Assembly (NCBI RefSeq): GCF_000372725.1
Contig: NW_005201047.1
Location: 98,394 to 162,393, forward strand
Reading direction: 5' to 3'
Source of the DNA: Emiliania huxleyi CCMP1516
Taxonomy: Eukaryota; Haptophyta; Isochrysidales; Noelaerhabdaceae
DNA: 64,000 nt
Made by a program: the position numbers and the translations under genes. Positions within the stretch are counted from its first letter, which is position 1. Each line of letters opens with the position of its first letter. Positions 51,287 to 62,095 of this stretch are shown here, piece by piece. The notes under the pieces were generated by a model. That model ran no database searches and was not told the origin of the DNA. It worked only from the letters and a program-made list of their open reading frames with translations.

Positions 51287-52055
51287 GTTGGCCTAAACCT
51301 GACCGAGGCGTGCGCGGCGGGGGCGATTGGTCCATACACCTGGGACACCTCCACAAACGACCTGGCCGCCATCTTTTCGGACGGCGACAGCTACGAGGCG
51401 AGCGTGGGCGCTTCTGCCGCCGTAGTAGTAGTGCGTGTGTGTCTGGTCATTAGACAGCGGCGCCGGGCTCGCGCGGAGGGAGATATGGGGAGATGTGGGG
51501 AGATATGGGGGAGATGTGGGGAGATGTGGGGAGATGTGGGGAGATATGGGGATATATGCCGAGAGGACGCGGGGATGCGGCCGAGACATGGACGAGATAT
51601 GGGGGAGATAAGGACGAGGTGAGAACGAGACCTGCACAAGATAGGGACGAGATGTGGCACGCACGTCCCCTCCATGCAGCTCGCCGTCTTCACAGCTGCT
51701 GCTGTGAACAGCTGCTCGACTACCTAGTCTACTCGAGCAGCTCGGACGGCGCGCTGACCGGCGCTGCCACGCCGAACGAGGCCCCCCCGCCCCTCCCCTG
51801 CCCACCACCACCACGCACACTCACTCACACACACTGCTTACCCACGCGCACCGGGCCTTACACTTCAGTGCTCACCTTACCTCACCTTACCTCACCTCAC
51901 CTTACCTTACCTCACCTCACCTTACCCCACCTCACCCGTAGGTCTCCACCCTCCGCGCCGCCGACGCGTGGGACGGCATCTTTTGCGAGAGCGACATCCT
52001 CGGCACCCTCGCCCCGTCTGCTCCCGGCACCGCGCACGCCCTCACCCGCTCTTAG
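51287..52055 (+). CDS. Unknown gene, C-terminal exons
   Basis: Three coding-like pieces: from 51287 GLNLTEACAAGAIGPYTWDT, then near 51717 LLDYLVYSSSSDGALTGAAT, and from about 51943 STLRAADAWDGIFCESDILG ending TAG near 52055. Introns between them contain GGGAGATATG decamers, a GTGAACAG end and a truncated element H ending CACCCGTAG. The first exon follows a GCTCGAGAGGACAC-family intron, so more exons lie upstream or are lost. No family recognised. Confidence 0.45.
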
Positions 52056-52083
52056 TTGCCAGTGCGAGCCAGTCCCGTGCCCA

Positions 52084-52245
52084 AAGAAAGAAAGAAAGAA
52101 AACAGACAACCCAAGGGAGGGATGGGAGGACGGCACGCCGCCACCACACAGGGATTTTAAGGAGAGGTGTGTGATGCGCTAGCCGTCGCCCACCCTAGGG
52201 AGTCTGCCTCTTCCTATCTCTCTTCGCAGTCTCTCGCCGCTTCTC
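52084..52245. repeat. Dispersed repeat E, copy 4
   Basis: Full-length like the 5045 copy, including the tail GCTAGCCGTCGCCCACCC and CTCTCTTCGCAGTCTCTCG. Confidence 0.7.
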
Positions 52246-52399
52246 GCTGCAATCTTCATGCCACCTCGCGGTCGTCCCACTCTCGTCGTTCTCTCCCTTG
52301 TCATTTCCTCCTCTGTCGCGTCGTTCTCGTGCCCAGTGTTGTGCCAGGGTGCCTACCCGTTCGCTGCCGGTAAAATTCTCGAACGGGTAAAACTTCTGA

Positions 52400-52552
52400 T
52401 GCCATGCGTGACCTAGTAGTGTCCCCAGCTATGCCTATGGGCGTGTCCACGTTGGAGCCAGGTGTGGTGTGGACGCGAGAATAGCTCCGCCGTTCATGGA
52501 GGCAACCGATGCGAGTCGACTGGTGTGTGTCGTCGTGGTTTCGTATCAAGAA
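52400..52552 (-). repeat. Dispersed repeat G, inverted copy
   Basis: Reverse complement of 46915-47077 with a few differences, 5.3 kb away. Between the two lie the Q/H-rich, proline-rich, actobindin-like and 51287 genes. Confidence 0.85.
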
Positions 52553-52798
52553 TACTCACTCACTCACTTCGGGGAAGAATAACGTATAAAACAATAAAGG
52601 CCAAGGTGGGGTGGACGCCGGACGGAGTGGGAGTGGTGTGACTGCTCCTGTGGTGGAAGCGACGGCTTCTGAGGAAGCCGTCGCCTGCGCCTTGCCTGTC
52701 GCGCGAATCGTGCTGTGCAACAGCTGTTGCGCAAATTCTTTTTTCGCTCGCGTTCGAACGCCGCCAGGCAAGGCCCTGTAGAATGAGCGGTTGTTCGT

Positions 52799-52937
52799 CA
52801 ACCCCAACCCCAACCCCAACCCCACACAACCCCAACCCCAACCCCACACAACCCCAACCCCAACCCCACACAACCCCAACCCCAACCCCAACCCCAACCC
52901 CACACAACCCCAACCCCAACCCCAACCCCAACCCCAC
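52799..52937. repeat. (CCCCAA)n minisatellite
   Basis: CCCCAA units broken at intervals by CACACAACCCC. Not the same unit as the CCCTAA telomeric arrays at 20.5 kb. No gene overlaps it. Confidence 0.9.
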
Positions 52938-53061
52938 GCGCCTCTTCCTTATTTCCAGCGCAGCTGCCGCTCAGTATGTGCGCCAACGACGCCTGTGGTG
53001 GCTCACTGTCGATTGCCCAGTGTTGTATGTATGTATGTAGAAAGATGAACAACAGTCAGGC

Positions 53062-53275
53062 TCGGACTGGACACCAACGCGGTATGGGTGGACGCGAGAC
53101 AGATGATGACGACACGCACGAGCGACACAAAGACACAAACAGGCTCACAAGACACACAACCAGCGGGCTGCCACACATCCTGAGTTGGCGTACACATAAC
53201 TCAGGGCCACATTCTCCCTATCGCCCCCCCCAGCACTCCCAGGTGCCAAGAGAAACAAACAAGGGCACAACAAAC
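53062..53275 (+). repeat. Dispersed repeat F, full copy
   Basis: Matches 14391-14575 across both halves, ending CAAACAAGGGCACAAC. Confidence 0.75.
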
Positions 53276-53299
53276 AACAGGCAAGTGTTGTGCGAGTGA

Positions 53300-53408
53300 T
53301 TGAGTTATAAAATTCTTTTTGCCCGGCCGCGTTCGAACCGCCGCAGCCCGCAGGATCGCGCGCGAATTCTTCTTCTCGCTGCCGATTCGAACGACAGGCT
53401 CCGCGCAG
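53300..53408 (+). promoter_or_regulatory. Candidate kinesin promoter with duplicated AATTCTT...TTCGAAC block
   Basis: TATAAAATTCTTTTTGCCCG...GTTCGAACCG (53306) and GAATTCTTCTTCTCGCTGCC...TTCGAACGA (53371) are tandem versions of one block, and a third lies at 52733. The second ends 25 nt before the kinesin ATG at 53409. The TTCGAA core and fixed spacing suggest a start-site element; function is inferred. Confidence 0.45.
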
Positions 53409-56400
53409 ATGGTGCTCGATTCCGACTCTCCTAAGGAGCAGTCCGTGCGCGTCGTGGTGCGCGTGCGTCCCATGAACGAGAAGGAAAACAAGGCCAACAC
53501 GCTCCCCGTTGTCACGGGCTCGACCGAGAAGCGGGAGGCGAGCATTCACTCTCCGTCTCTCTCTCTTCGCCGCCGCCGCCTCCCTGCTGCACCGACCAAG
53601 ACCTCTGCCGTAGCTCCCATCTCGACTCCGCTCGGCCCGAGCCGCCCCGCAGCCGCTGGCCGCCGCCGACTCGGCCGCGCCGCCGCCGCCGCCGACGCCT
53701 CTCTTCTGCCGCCGCAGGTGACGCTGATCCGCGGAGTGGGCCAGCGGCAGATCCGGCAGGTGTACCACTTCGACTCGGTGTACACGTCGTACTCCACCCA
53801 GTGCGAGGTCTTCGAGACCGTCCGCCCGCTCGTCCACGAGGTGATGCAGGGTTTCGAGGCGACAGTCTTTGCGTACGGCCAGACCGGCACGGGCAAGACA
53901 CACACTATGGAGGGGGAGATCGTGTGCGAGGAGAAGAAGGGGATCATCCCGCGCGCGGTGGAGGCCATCTTCGAGTCGCTGGGCGAGAAGGGGAAGTACG
54001 TCTCCTCCGCCGTCTCCGCCTCGTACCTCGAGATTTACAACGAGGAGCTCTCGGACCTGCTCACCGAGGCGAGAGGCCGCGCGAGATCGCGCGAGATCGC
54101 GCGAGATCGCGCGAGATCGCGCGAGACCGTAGCAGCTCTCCAGCCATGCTTGCCGAGGCGGGGAGATCGGGCGAGGCGTGCCACGCGGCGCGCGAGACGG
54201 GAGATAGGGGGGAGATGTGGGCGCAAGAGTGCGAGTGCATGGCTCATCGCGGCTAGACGCCCGACGAGCGCGTGCAACGAGTGAGTGAACTTATGATTAT
54301 TACTAACTCGTACTTGGTTGATTAGGCGGCCGACGAGCGGGGCGTGTACAACGGCCGCAGCTCGCACGCCGACGGGGCGCCCAAGCTGTCGCTGGTGGAG
54401 GACAAGGGAGACGGCAAGCGGCGCGGCAAGGGCGTCTACGCGCACAACCTCTCGGAGCACGAGGTCTGCTCGGCGGCTGACGTGCTCGGCCTGATTGCGC
54501 GCGCGCAGGAGCGGCGGCGCGTCGGCGAGACGCGGATGAACAAGCACTCGTCGCGCTCGCACTGCGTCTTCACGCTCACGGTGACGACGCGCGAGACCAC
54601 ATCTGAGGGGATGACGATGGAGAGCACCGGCAAGCTCCACCTCGTCGACCTCGCCGGCTCAGAGTGCGCCAAGACGGCGGCCGGCAGCGCGGCGGGCGGC
54701 GGCAGCGGCGCGCACGCGGCGCACGACGCGCGCGAGCGCGAGCGGAAGAACATCAACCAGTCGCTCCTCACGCTGGGGCGCGTCATCTCGACGCTGCGCG
54801 ATGCGGGCGGCAAGGACAAGGCGCGCATCTCCCGTACCGCGACTCGAGGCTTGTTCACAGCTCGGAGGACGTTTTTCTTTTTCCCTCGCAGGCGCGCATC
54901 CCGTACCGCGACTCGAAGCTGACGCGGCTGCTGCAGGAGTCGCTCGGAGGCCGGTGCAAGACTGTGGTCATCGCGACGCTCTCGCCGTCGCAGCTGGCGG
55001 TGGAGGAGTCGGCGTCGACGCTCTCTATTAGTAAACTCTTAACTAACTGTTCATTGACTATTAATTAGGTGGAGGAGTCGGCGTCGACGCTCTCATACGT
55101 CGAGAAGGCGCAGGGCATCACCAACAAGCCCGTCGCGACGTCGTTCCTCAAGGTTGGCACCGGCGCCGCGCCGGCTGCGCGCGGCGAGGGCGAGGCGGCG
55201 GGGTCGATGCAGGACTGGAACGCGCTGCTCACCCGCATGAAGTACCTCGAGGAGCAGGCGGCGGAGGCGGAGGCGGCGCTCGCGCGCAAGCACACGCAGC
55301 AGGCGGAGATTGTTGCGCGGGCGGAAGAGGCGGAGGCGGCGCGGGACACGGCCGTGGCGGACCTCGCCGCCATGACTGCGGAGGCGGAGAGGCTGCGCTC
55401 TGCCCTCGACGAAACCGAGGCGGAGCGGCGCGGCCTGGCGTACGCCCTGAACGAGTCATTAATGAACGATTTAGTTAATTGACTAGGCGGAGCGGCGCGG
55501 CCTGGCGTACGTCCTCCGCGCGACGCGGCTGACGGAGGAGGCGCTGGCGGCGCAGGCGGCGTCGCTCGTCGGATCGCTCGAGGCGTCCGGCGCGAGCGCC
55601 GCGTCTGTCCACGCTGCGCTGCGTGGCGCCGCGGAGAGCGAGGCGGCGCAGGCGGCGCGACTTGAAGACGGCCTCGCCGCCGCCGGCCGCGCCGCCGCCG
55701 CCGTGGCCTCCAGCCGCGCCGCCGCCCTCCGTGCTGCCGACAAGGCCGACGCGGCGGCGGCGGCGCAGGCGGCGGAGCTGCGATCGGTGGCGGCGGCGAT
55801 GGCGGCGGCCGCGGCGGCCGAGTACGCGCGCGCGAGCGCCGCGGCGGAGGAGGGGAGCGGGCGGGCGGCGGCGGCGCTGGCTGCACACTCGGAGGCGCTG
55901 GGCGCGGCGCTGGACAGGACCGCGGCGGACGCGACCGCCGCTCGGTCCGGCGTCGGCACGGAGCTGGCCGCCCTCGAGGCCGCGCTGGCCGAGTCGGAGG
56001 GCAAGCTGGTGGAGTGGAGCGACGCCGCCGCCGGCCGGCGCGCGGAGGCGAGTGCTGCGCTGGGCGGGCAGGCAGAGGCGCTGTCGGGCGCCGTCGAGGC
56101 GGCGGCGGCGGCGGCGGCGGCGCGGGCGGCGGAGGCACGCGACGAGCTGGCTGCGCACAAGGAGGCGCTACGCGCTGTGCAGGAGCGGATGGCGGAGGCG
56201 TGGGCCCTGCAGCAGGGGACGGCCGACCGGCTTGTCGGGGTGCGCGAGTCGCTCACGGCGGCGGACGCGGCGGCGGCGGAGTCGTTTGCGGCGTGCGCCA
56301 CCGCGCTGCGTGGCGCAGCAGAGGAGCAGCGGGCGGGACAGTGCGACGAGGAGTTGCGCGGCGCGATCGCGGCGGCGGCGGCGGCGCTGCGGTGCGGCGT

Positions 56401-58162
56401 CGCCGAATCACGCGCGGCGCTCGACGCGCAGCGAACAGGGCTGGCGGCGGCGGCGGCGGCGCAGCGCCAGCGCGGCGAGGCGGCGGCCGGACAACTGGCC
56501 GAGCTCGCCTCGTCGCAGGAGGAGCTGCGGTCCGCGCTGCTGCGGGATGTGGTCGGCGCAGTGCAGGAGATGCTGGCGACGCGGCTCACCGCGCTGGGCG
56601 AGAGCGTCACTGCTGGCGTCGCATCTGCCGCCGGTGCGTGCAGCTCTCTCGCTGACGAGGCGGACGCGGCGGCGGCGGCGGCCGACGGCGCGGCGGCCGA
56701 CGCGCTGCAGCGGCTTGTGGGCGCGGAGAGTGAGGTAGAGCGCGCACATGCGGAGGCGGGGGCGCGCGCCGACGCGTGGGCGGGCGCAGACGAGGCGTGC
56801 CGAGCGGCTGCGGTCGGCGGCGCGGCGGCGCTGGAGGCGGCGGCGGAGGCCGCGGCGGCGGCGGCGGAGGCGACCGCGGGTCGGCTCGACGCTGCGGCGG
56901 CGCTGGTGGCAGAGGCGCAGCAGGCCGTGGGCGCCGGCAAGGAGGGGCTGGCCGCGGCGTCGGAGCATGTGGCGGCCACGTCCGAAGACATGTGCGACGC
57001 CGCAGCGGCCAGCGCGGAGGCGGCGGAGGCGCGCGTCGCGGAGGTGCGCGCGCTTGCCGCGACGGCGGCGGAGGCGTCCGACGTTGACGCCGCGGCGGCG
57101 GAGGCGATGGTCAAGGCGCGTTCCGCGGAGACGGAGAGCGTGCTCGCGTTGCGTCGCGCCGCTGAGGCGCGCGCCGAGGACGGCTGCTCCCGCGCCCGCG
57201 CAGCGACCGAAGCCGCCGCCGCCGCTGTCTCGGCAGCGTCAGACGCGCAGGCGGCGCGGTGGGCCGACGCGGCGGCCGCTCAGCGCGCGGCGGCGGCGGA
57301 GGCGACGGCGGTGGTCGAAGAGGCGGCGGCGGCCGCCGAGGTGCGGCATGTGGAGAGGCTGCTGCCGGCTCAGAGGGCCGACGCCGTTCACACCGCGTCG
57401 CTGTGAACAGGCTAGCGGCGCGGCGCACGCGTCCGCCCTCGCGGCGGCGAGAGAGGGGCGCGCCGCGGCGGCGGCGGAGCTGGCCGAGCTGGAGAGGCCG
57501 AAGGGCGAGGACGTTCCCGCCGCTGCAGCGCTGATGGCGTCTGTCGAGGCTGCGGCGGCAGCGCCGCCGACAGAGGCGGCGGCGCCGCCCCCGCCGCTGT
57601 CGTTGCCCGAGGGAGCGGAGGAGGGTGCGGGTGGTGCGAGCCCGAGCATGGCAGTCCACCCGCCGGGCTACGCGAGCCTTCCGGTCGGAGAGCTGCGCAA
57701 GGCGCGCGTCGAGCCAGCTGCTGTCGGCCCATCAGGCAGTCCCACGCGCTGCCCCCTCGGTGCTGGCAGGTGCTCGAGGCAAGCAAGCTGCCCACCACCG
57801 GCACCAAGGACGTGCTGCTCGCCCGGCTGCAGCGGCGCCGAGCAGCCCCCGCTCCCGCTCCCTAGCATGCACACTCACGCACTCGCACTCTCGCACACCT
57901 GACACATTTGGCACGCCCCGCGCCCTTTCTCCCTAGCACACACACTCCCCTCCCGAGCTCCCCTGTGAAGACACCCCCGTGAAGAGGCGCCTCTTCACAC
58001 TTCCGCCCTGTGAACAGGTCCCGCGCCGCCTCTGTCGGCGCCCGCCCCGCTGGCGCCGGCGCACCCAAGTCGCAGCTGCGCCCGAAGTCCGTCGCAGCGC
58101 GCCGCCCAGGCTTGACCGCCGCGGCCCCGCCGAGCCCGCTGGCGCCCCGCAACCGCGCGTGA
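53409..58162 (+). CDS. Kinesin-5 (BimC-type) motor protein
   Basis: Exons: 53409-53537, 53718-54068, 54326-54820, 54892-54999, 55069-55419, 55487-57367, from 57411, and a last exon about 58020-58162. Motor motifs in order: [15 protein letters not shown]-loop [15 protein letters not shown], switch I NKHSSRSH, switch II DLAGSE, and [17 protein letters not shown]. The ordering and the neck (NKP) fit kinesin-5, the tetrameric spindle motor. A very Ala-rich coiled coil of about 750 residues follows. The C-terminus has a SAP-like segment ([17 protein letters not shown]), reached only if one extra base near 57716 is ignored. A SAP-like tail is unusual for kinesin-5. Donors are GC except GT at 55000. 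Confidence 0.85.
54821..54891 (+). other. Intron, GC-AG, 71 nt, 27-nt flanking repeat, in kinesin
   Basis: GCGCGCATCTCCCGTACCGC begins the intron and GCGCGCATCCCGTACCGC begins the exon that encodes PYRDSKLTR. The filler includes TTGTTCACAG and a polypyrimidine tract before CTCGCAG. Confidence 0.88.
55000..55068 (+). other. Intron, GT-AG, 69 nt, 26-nt flanking repeat, in kinesin
   Basis: GTGGAGGAGTCGGCGTCGAC plus GCTCTC is identical at 55000 and 55069. The filler TATTAGTAAACTCTTAACTA ends TATTAATTAG. Removal joins LSPSQLA to [14 protein letters not shown]. Confidence 0.92.
55420..55486 (+). other. Intron, GC-AG, 67 nt, 25-nt flanking repeat, in kinesin
   Basis: GCGGAGCGGCGCGGCCTGGC plus GTACG is identical at 55420 and 55487. 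The filler is CATTAATGAACGATTTAGTT and similar. Removal keeps phase 0. Confidence 0.92.
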
Positions 58163-58949
58163 ATCTGCGCGCGGGGGGCAGGTGGCACCGGCTAGGCTCG
58201 GCCGTCACGGGGGAGGGGGGGGGGGGGGGTTACCCGGTGGGCAGGAAGCGTGGGAGGGTGGGGGGCGGCGGCGAGGAAGGTCGCGGTAGCGCTGCTCGCT
58301 CGGGCTGTGTGAGACCGACGCGCACAACGCCCGCGGCCGCGCGAGATTTGGGGTATGGGGGGGGGGGGGGGGGGGGTTTTTTCCCACCCCGTATTTTTGG
58401 ACTTTTCTTAAGGGTGAAAAAAGGGGGGGGGGGGGGGCACTGTGCCCACATGACCAGGGTTTATGTGCCGACGCGGCCGGGGAGGCGCTCTCGCCGCGCG
58501 GGGCGGAGCGCGCGTGATTGTTTGCCATTTAGTCGGCGAGCATGCACGGAGTGCGTGCGCAACTCGACGGCAAACATGCACTCATGCAGACGCTAAACAC
58601 CTGTGGCCAAATAGCGTCGCGGGGTGCATGAATGAACCGAAAGGGAAAGCTCCACAGTTCGCTGCACCGTCGTCGCGGCTCGCGGCGGGAGCGGCGTGTC
58701 ACACACCCCCACATCTCTCGTATATCGTGTGTCTCGACGAATGAAATCGGCGAGGGCGGGAAACCAAAAAACACGTACCGGCGCCTTCGGAACTGTCAAC
58801 TGAGTACACGTAGAGTTTGTAGAGTAGCGGCGCGGACCGGCGGTGCGTGCTGTTTCGAGCTGCAACTCGCTGCCGCAGCCGCGACAGTGCCCGCCCAGTG
58901 AAGAGCACGCGGCACATGACTAGGCCGATCTCAGGGTCGCCCGCCCGTG
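58163..58949. other. Intergenic with long G tracts
   Basis: G runs at about 58212, 58357 and 58425 and no coding signal. The NHL gene ends on the right, so this is convergent intergenic space. Confidence 0.5.
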
Positions 58950-61135
58950 TCACATGTCGTCGAGGATCACGCGCTGCCGCGCCTCGAAGTTGGCCTCCGA
59001 GATGAGCCCCTCCTCGTGGAGGCTCTTGAGCTCCACCAGCCGCTCGCGCACGCTCCGCTCCACGCGAGGCCGCTGCGCCGGCCGCGCCTCCGCCTCGCTG
59101 CCGCCCGCCTCGCCGCTCGGCCAGTCGACGTCGATCGCGTTCGCGCGGCCCTCCGCATCCTTCTCCTCGCGCGAGCGCACGCCGGTGATCTCGACCTGCG
59201 ACTCCTCCTGCGAGTTGTCAGCCAGCGCCGTCTCGCGGGCGCGCTTCTTGCGCCGCTCCTCGCGGACGCTCCCCTTCTTCGGCTTGGCCTCGCCCTCGCC
59301 GTCGCTCCCCTCAAGCACGATGCTCCCTCCCGCAGAGCCAAAGTCGTCGCCGTCGCCGCCGTCCTTCGCTTCGTCGAAGAGCAGCTGGGAGGTTGTCCGC
59401 GCCTGGGGGGGGGTGGTCGGAGAGGGTGGTCTGGCGCCCTCCGTGGCTGTGGGGCGGAGGGGGGCGCGCCGCCGGCTGCTTCCCGCTGCTGGCCGCCGCA
59501 AGCTGCCGCGATGCGGCGCCGCGGCTCGTGGCAGTGCCGCGGCTCGTGGCAGCGACGCGCTCATCGCACCGGGCAGCAGCAGAGGCTCGCGCAGCTGCGG
59601 CGGCGCCGGGCGCGCTGCTTGCTCCGGCGTCGGAAGCGCTGCTGCCACCGAGCTTGCCGTTCTGGAAGGTGGTCCTCGCCTTGAGCCGCGGCACCGCCTT
59701 GACCACCTTGGTGAACTCCCCGTAGTTTTGGAACTTGAGGCAGAGGTAGCCCTTGGGCGAGCCTGCAACAGACGGGCGGGCAGGAAGTGGGTCGCGTGTG
59801 GCGCGCGCAAGGTGTGTGGCAATAAGGGGCGTACCGAGGCTGGAATAGGGGTCGTAGTAGCGGTCGAGCTTGTCCATCGGCACCTCCACCATCCCGCGGA
59901 TCTTAAGCACGTTGCTCCGCTTGTCAAAGACCGCCTCATGGATGCTCGACGTCCGGATCTTGAGAGTGATAAAGCCGCAGTCCGGCACCTCGCGCTTGGT
60001 GATCCAGCTGAAGATGTCCCGCTCGAAGGTGACCGTGGCCTCACCGGATTGCCACGTCCCGACCTTGATCTCCGTGCACCACTGCCTAGACCCCTGCCTA
60101 GGCGGAGGAGGCGCAGCCACGCAGACCAGGCGGAGGCCACCTTCCGAACCGACCGACAGCGTGCTGCCGTCGGAGCTGATGGCGACTTCAGTTGGGCAGT
60201 CGAACTCCGCCGCGTCGCCCACGCCGTCAGCGTCGCCACCCTCGCCGCTGCCCGCGACCGTCCTCTCCACTGCCGTCGCCTCTCCCGTCGCCACCTCCAC
60301 CCGCCGGATCTCGTGGTTGCTGAAGTCCGCCACAAACAGCGCGCTGCCGTCGGGGCGATGCCAGATGGGCAGCAGAACTGCGCCGCGTCACCCACGCCGT
60401 CCGCGTCGCCACCCTCGCCGCTGCCCGCGAGCGTCGTCACAGCGCCCGTCGCCACCTCCACCCGCCGGATCTTGTTGTTGTCCACCACAAACAGCGCGCC
60501 GCCGTCTGGGCTGATGGCGATGCCACATGGGTTGTAGAACTCCGCCACGTCGCCCACGCCATCGGCGCTGCCCATGTTGCCGCTACCCGCGATCGTCGTC
60601 ACCGCGCCAGTCGCCAACTCCACCCGCCGGATCTTGTCGTTGTGGAAGTCCACCACAAACAGTGCGCTCCCGTCTGGGCTGATGGCGATGCCGGCTGGGC
60701 TGAAGAACTCCGCCGCGTCACCCACGCCATCAGCGTCGCCAGCCTCGCCGCTGCCCGCGAGCGTGGTCACCGCGCCAGTCGCCACCTCCACCCGCCGGAT
60801 CTCGTGGCTGCTCCAGTCTGCCACAAACGCCGCGCTCGCGTCCGGGCTGGCAGCAACGGTGTAGCAGGCATCACGCGCCCGGCCGCCGAGACGTGCAGCA
60901 GCGAGTCCTTCGTCGCGACGTACCAGGCGCCCGCGTGATCGCTCGCGACGCCAGCCGACCCGAGCGATAGAGGGCCGTCCTCGCCCTCGAGCGTCAGCGT
61001 GGTGACCTGGCCGAGGACGCGCGCGCCAAAGATGGGCGCCTCGTTGCCATCCGCGACCGGCACGGGCTCCTCGTCCCCGTCCTCGCTGCCGCCGCCGGTG
61101 CGGGCGCGCTTGCGGGCGGCGGATGCCACACACAT
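58950..61135 (-). CDS. NHL-repeat protein with SHOCT-like C-terminus, frame-shifted
   Basis: From ATG 61135 a basic N-terminus leads into about four to five NHL-type propeller repeats (GIAISPDGSALFVVDFHNDK, IRRVEVATGAVTTLAGSG). A middle domain (FERDIFSWITKREVPDCGFI) precedes a canonical GT-AG intron (about 59763-59844) without flanking repeats, then GYLCLKFQNYGEF, an Ala-rich linker, acidic/basic stretches and a terminal helix pair (LKSLHEEGLISEANFEARQR) like SHOCT. The frame shifts near 60880 (one base) and near 60350, where a repeat lacks about 8 nt. Role unknown; NHL propellers bind protein or RNA. Confidence 0.6.
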
Positions 61136-61696
61136 ATTGCCGCGAAGTCAGCAAAGGAGCCTGGTTTTTTGCCGGGGGGGTCAAGTGCTCCAAGGGTCGC
61201 ACGCAGCGGAGATAGGATACGCAGTCGGCAGCACGAGGGCAAGGCTGGCTGCAAGGCTGTCTTCAACGGGGGGCCGCGCGCAGGCGAGGCCAAGAGCATG
61301 TTCACAGCCCACCGCCTCACGACCGCCGACGCGCGTTCTTCGATCGAGTGGCGGTGTGACGTGTTGTGAGTATGTAGGTAGTAGGAGGTGGTCGGCGACT
61401 ACTCTGGGTAGACCAGGGGGCGTAGCACGGGGAGAGAGCGCACTCGTGCCGCCACAAAAGCAAAGGCGAAACGTGTCCGCCCTCGACAATACATGCACAC
61501 TCAGCGGTCTGACCGGCCCGCGTCCCGCTATCGACGCGCAACCAAGGGCGCCTAGCTCTGAGTGGGCACAGGGCTCGCTCTACTCCTTCCCGCATCACCA
61601 CGCTCTCCGCGTTGGACCATCGCTCCCATCTCTCGCTCTCTCGTCCACCCGCGGCTCGCGCCTCGCGCGGAGGGGAGCCGCAATACCGGTGCGGGC
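61136..61696. other. Intergenic before gap
   Basis: No coding signal that I can support; sequence runs into the assembly gap. Confidence 0.4.
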
Positions 61697-61796
61697 NNNN
61701 NNNNNNNNNNNNNNNNNNNNNNNNNNNNNNNNNNNNNNNNNNNNNNNNNNNNNNNNNNNNNNNNNNNNNNNNNNNNNNNNNNNNNNNNNNNNNNNN
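61697..61796. other. Assembly gap (100 N)
   Basis: Exactly 100 N, a conventional placeholder for a gap of unknown size. The 160 nt to its right are homopolymer-rich and unreliable. Confidence 0.98.
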
Positions 61797-62095
61797 TATC
61801 CCCATGATAAAAAATGGGCGCCCCCCCCCCCCCTTTTTTTTCCCCCCCCCCCGGGGCCCAAAAAGGGCTGCGCGTCCCCCCCCCCCGCCCAAAAATATTG
61901 CGGGCCCCCCCCCCCCCCTCTTTTTTGTGGGGGAAAACCCGCGCCCCCCCCCCCCCCTCCCCCCCCTGGGGCACCACACCCCTTCCCGGCACGCCACCCA
62001 ATTCAAACCCCGGGCCGCGGCAGCGGCAACCGAGAATAGTTCAAAAATAATCCGCGCGACGCGCCAGCATGGTGCGACGGGTCGGGCGCGCGCGT

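Noticed and set aside
55483..57114. Minus-strand 543-codon ORF
   Set aside because: It is antisense to the Ala-rich kinesin coiled coil, a usual artefact in GC-rich DNA.
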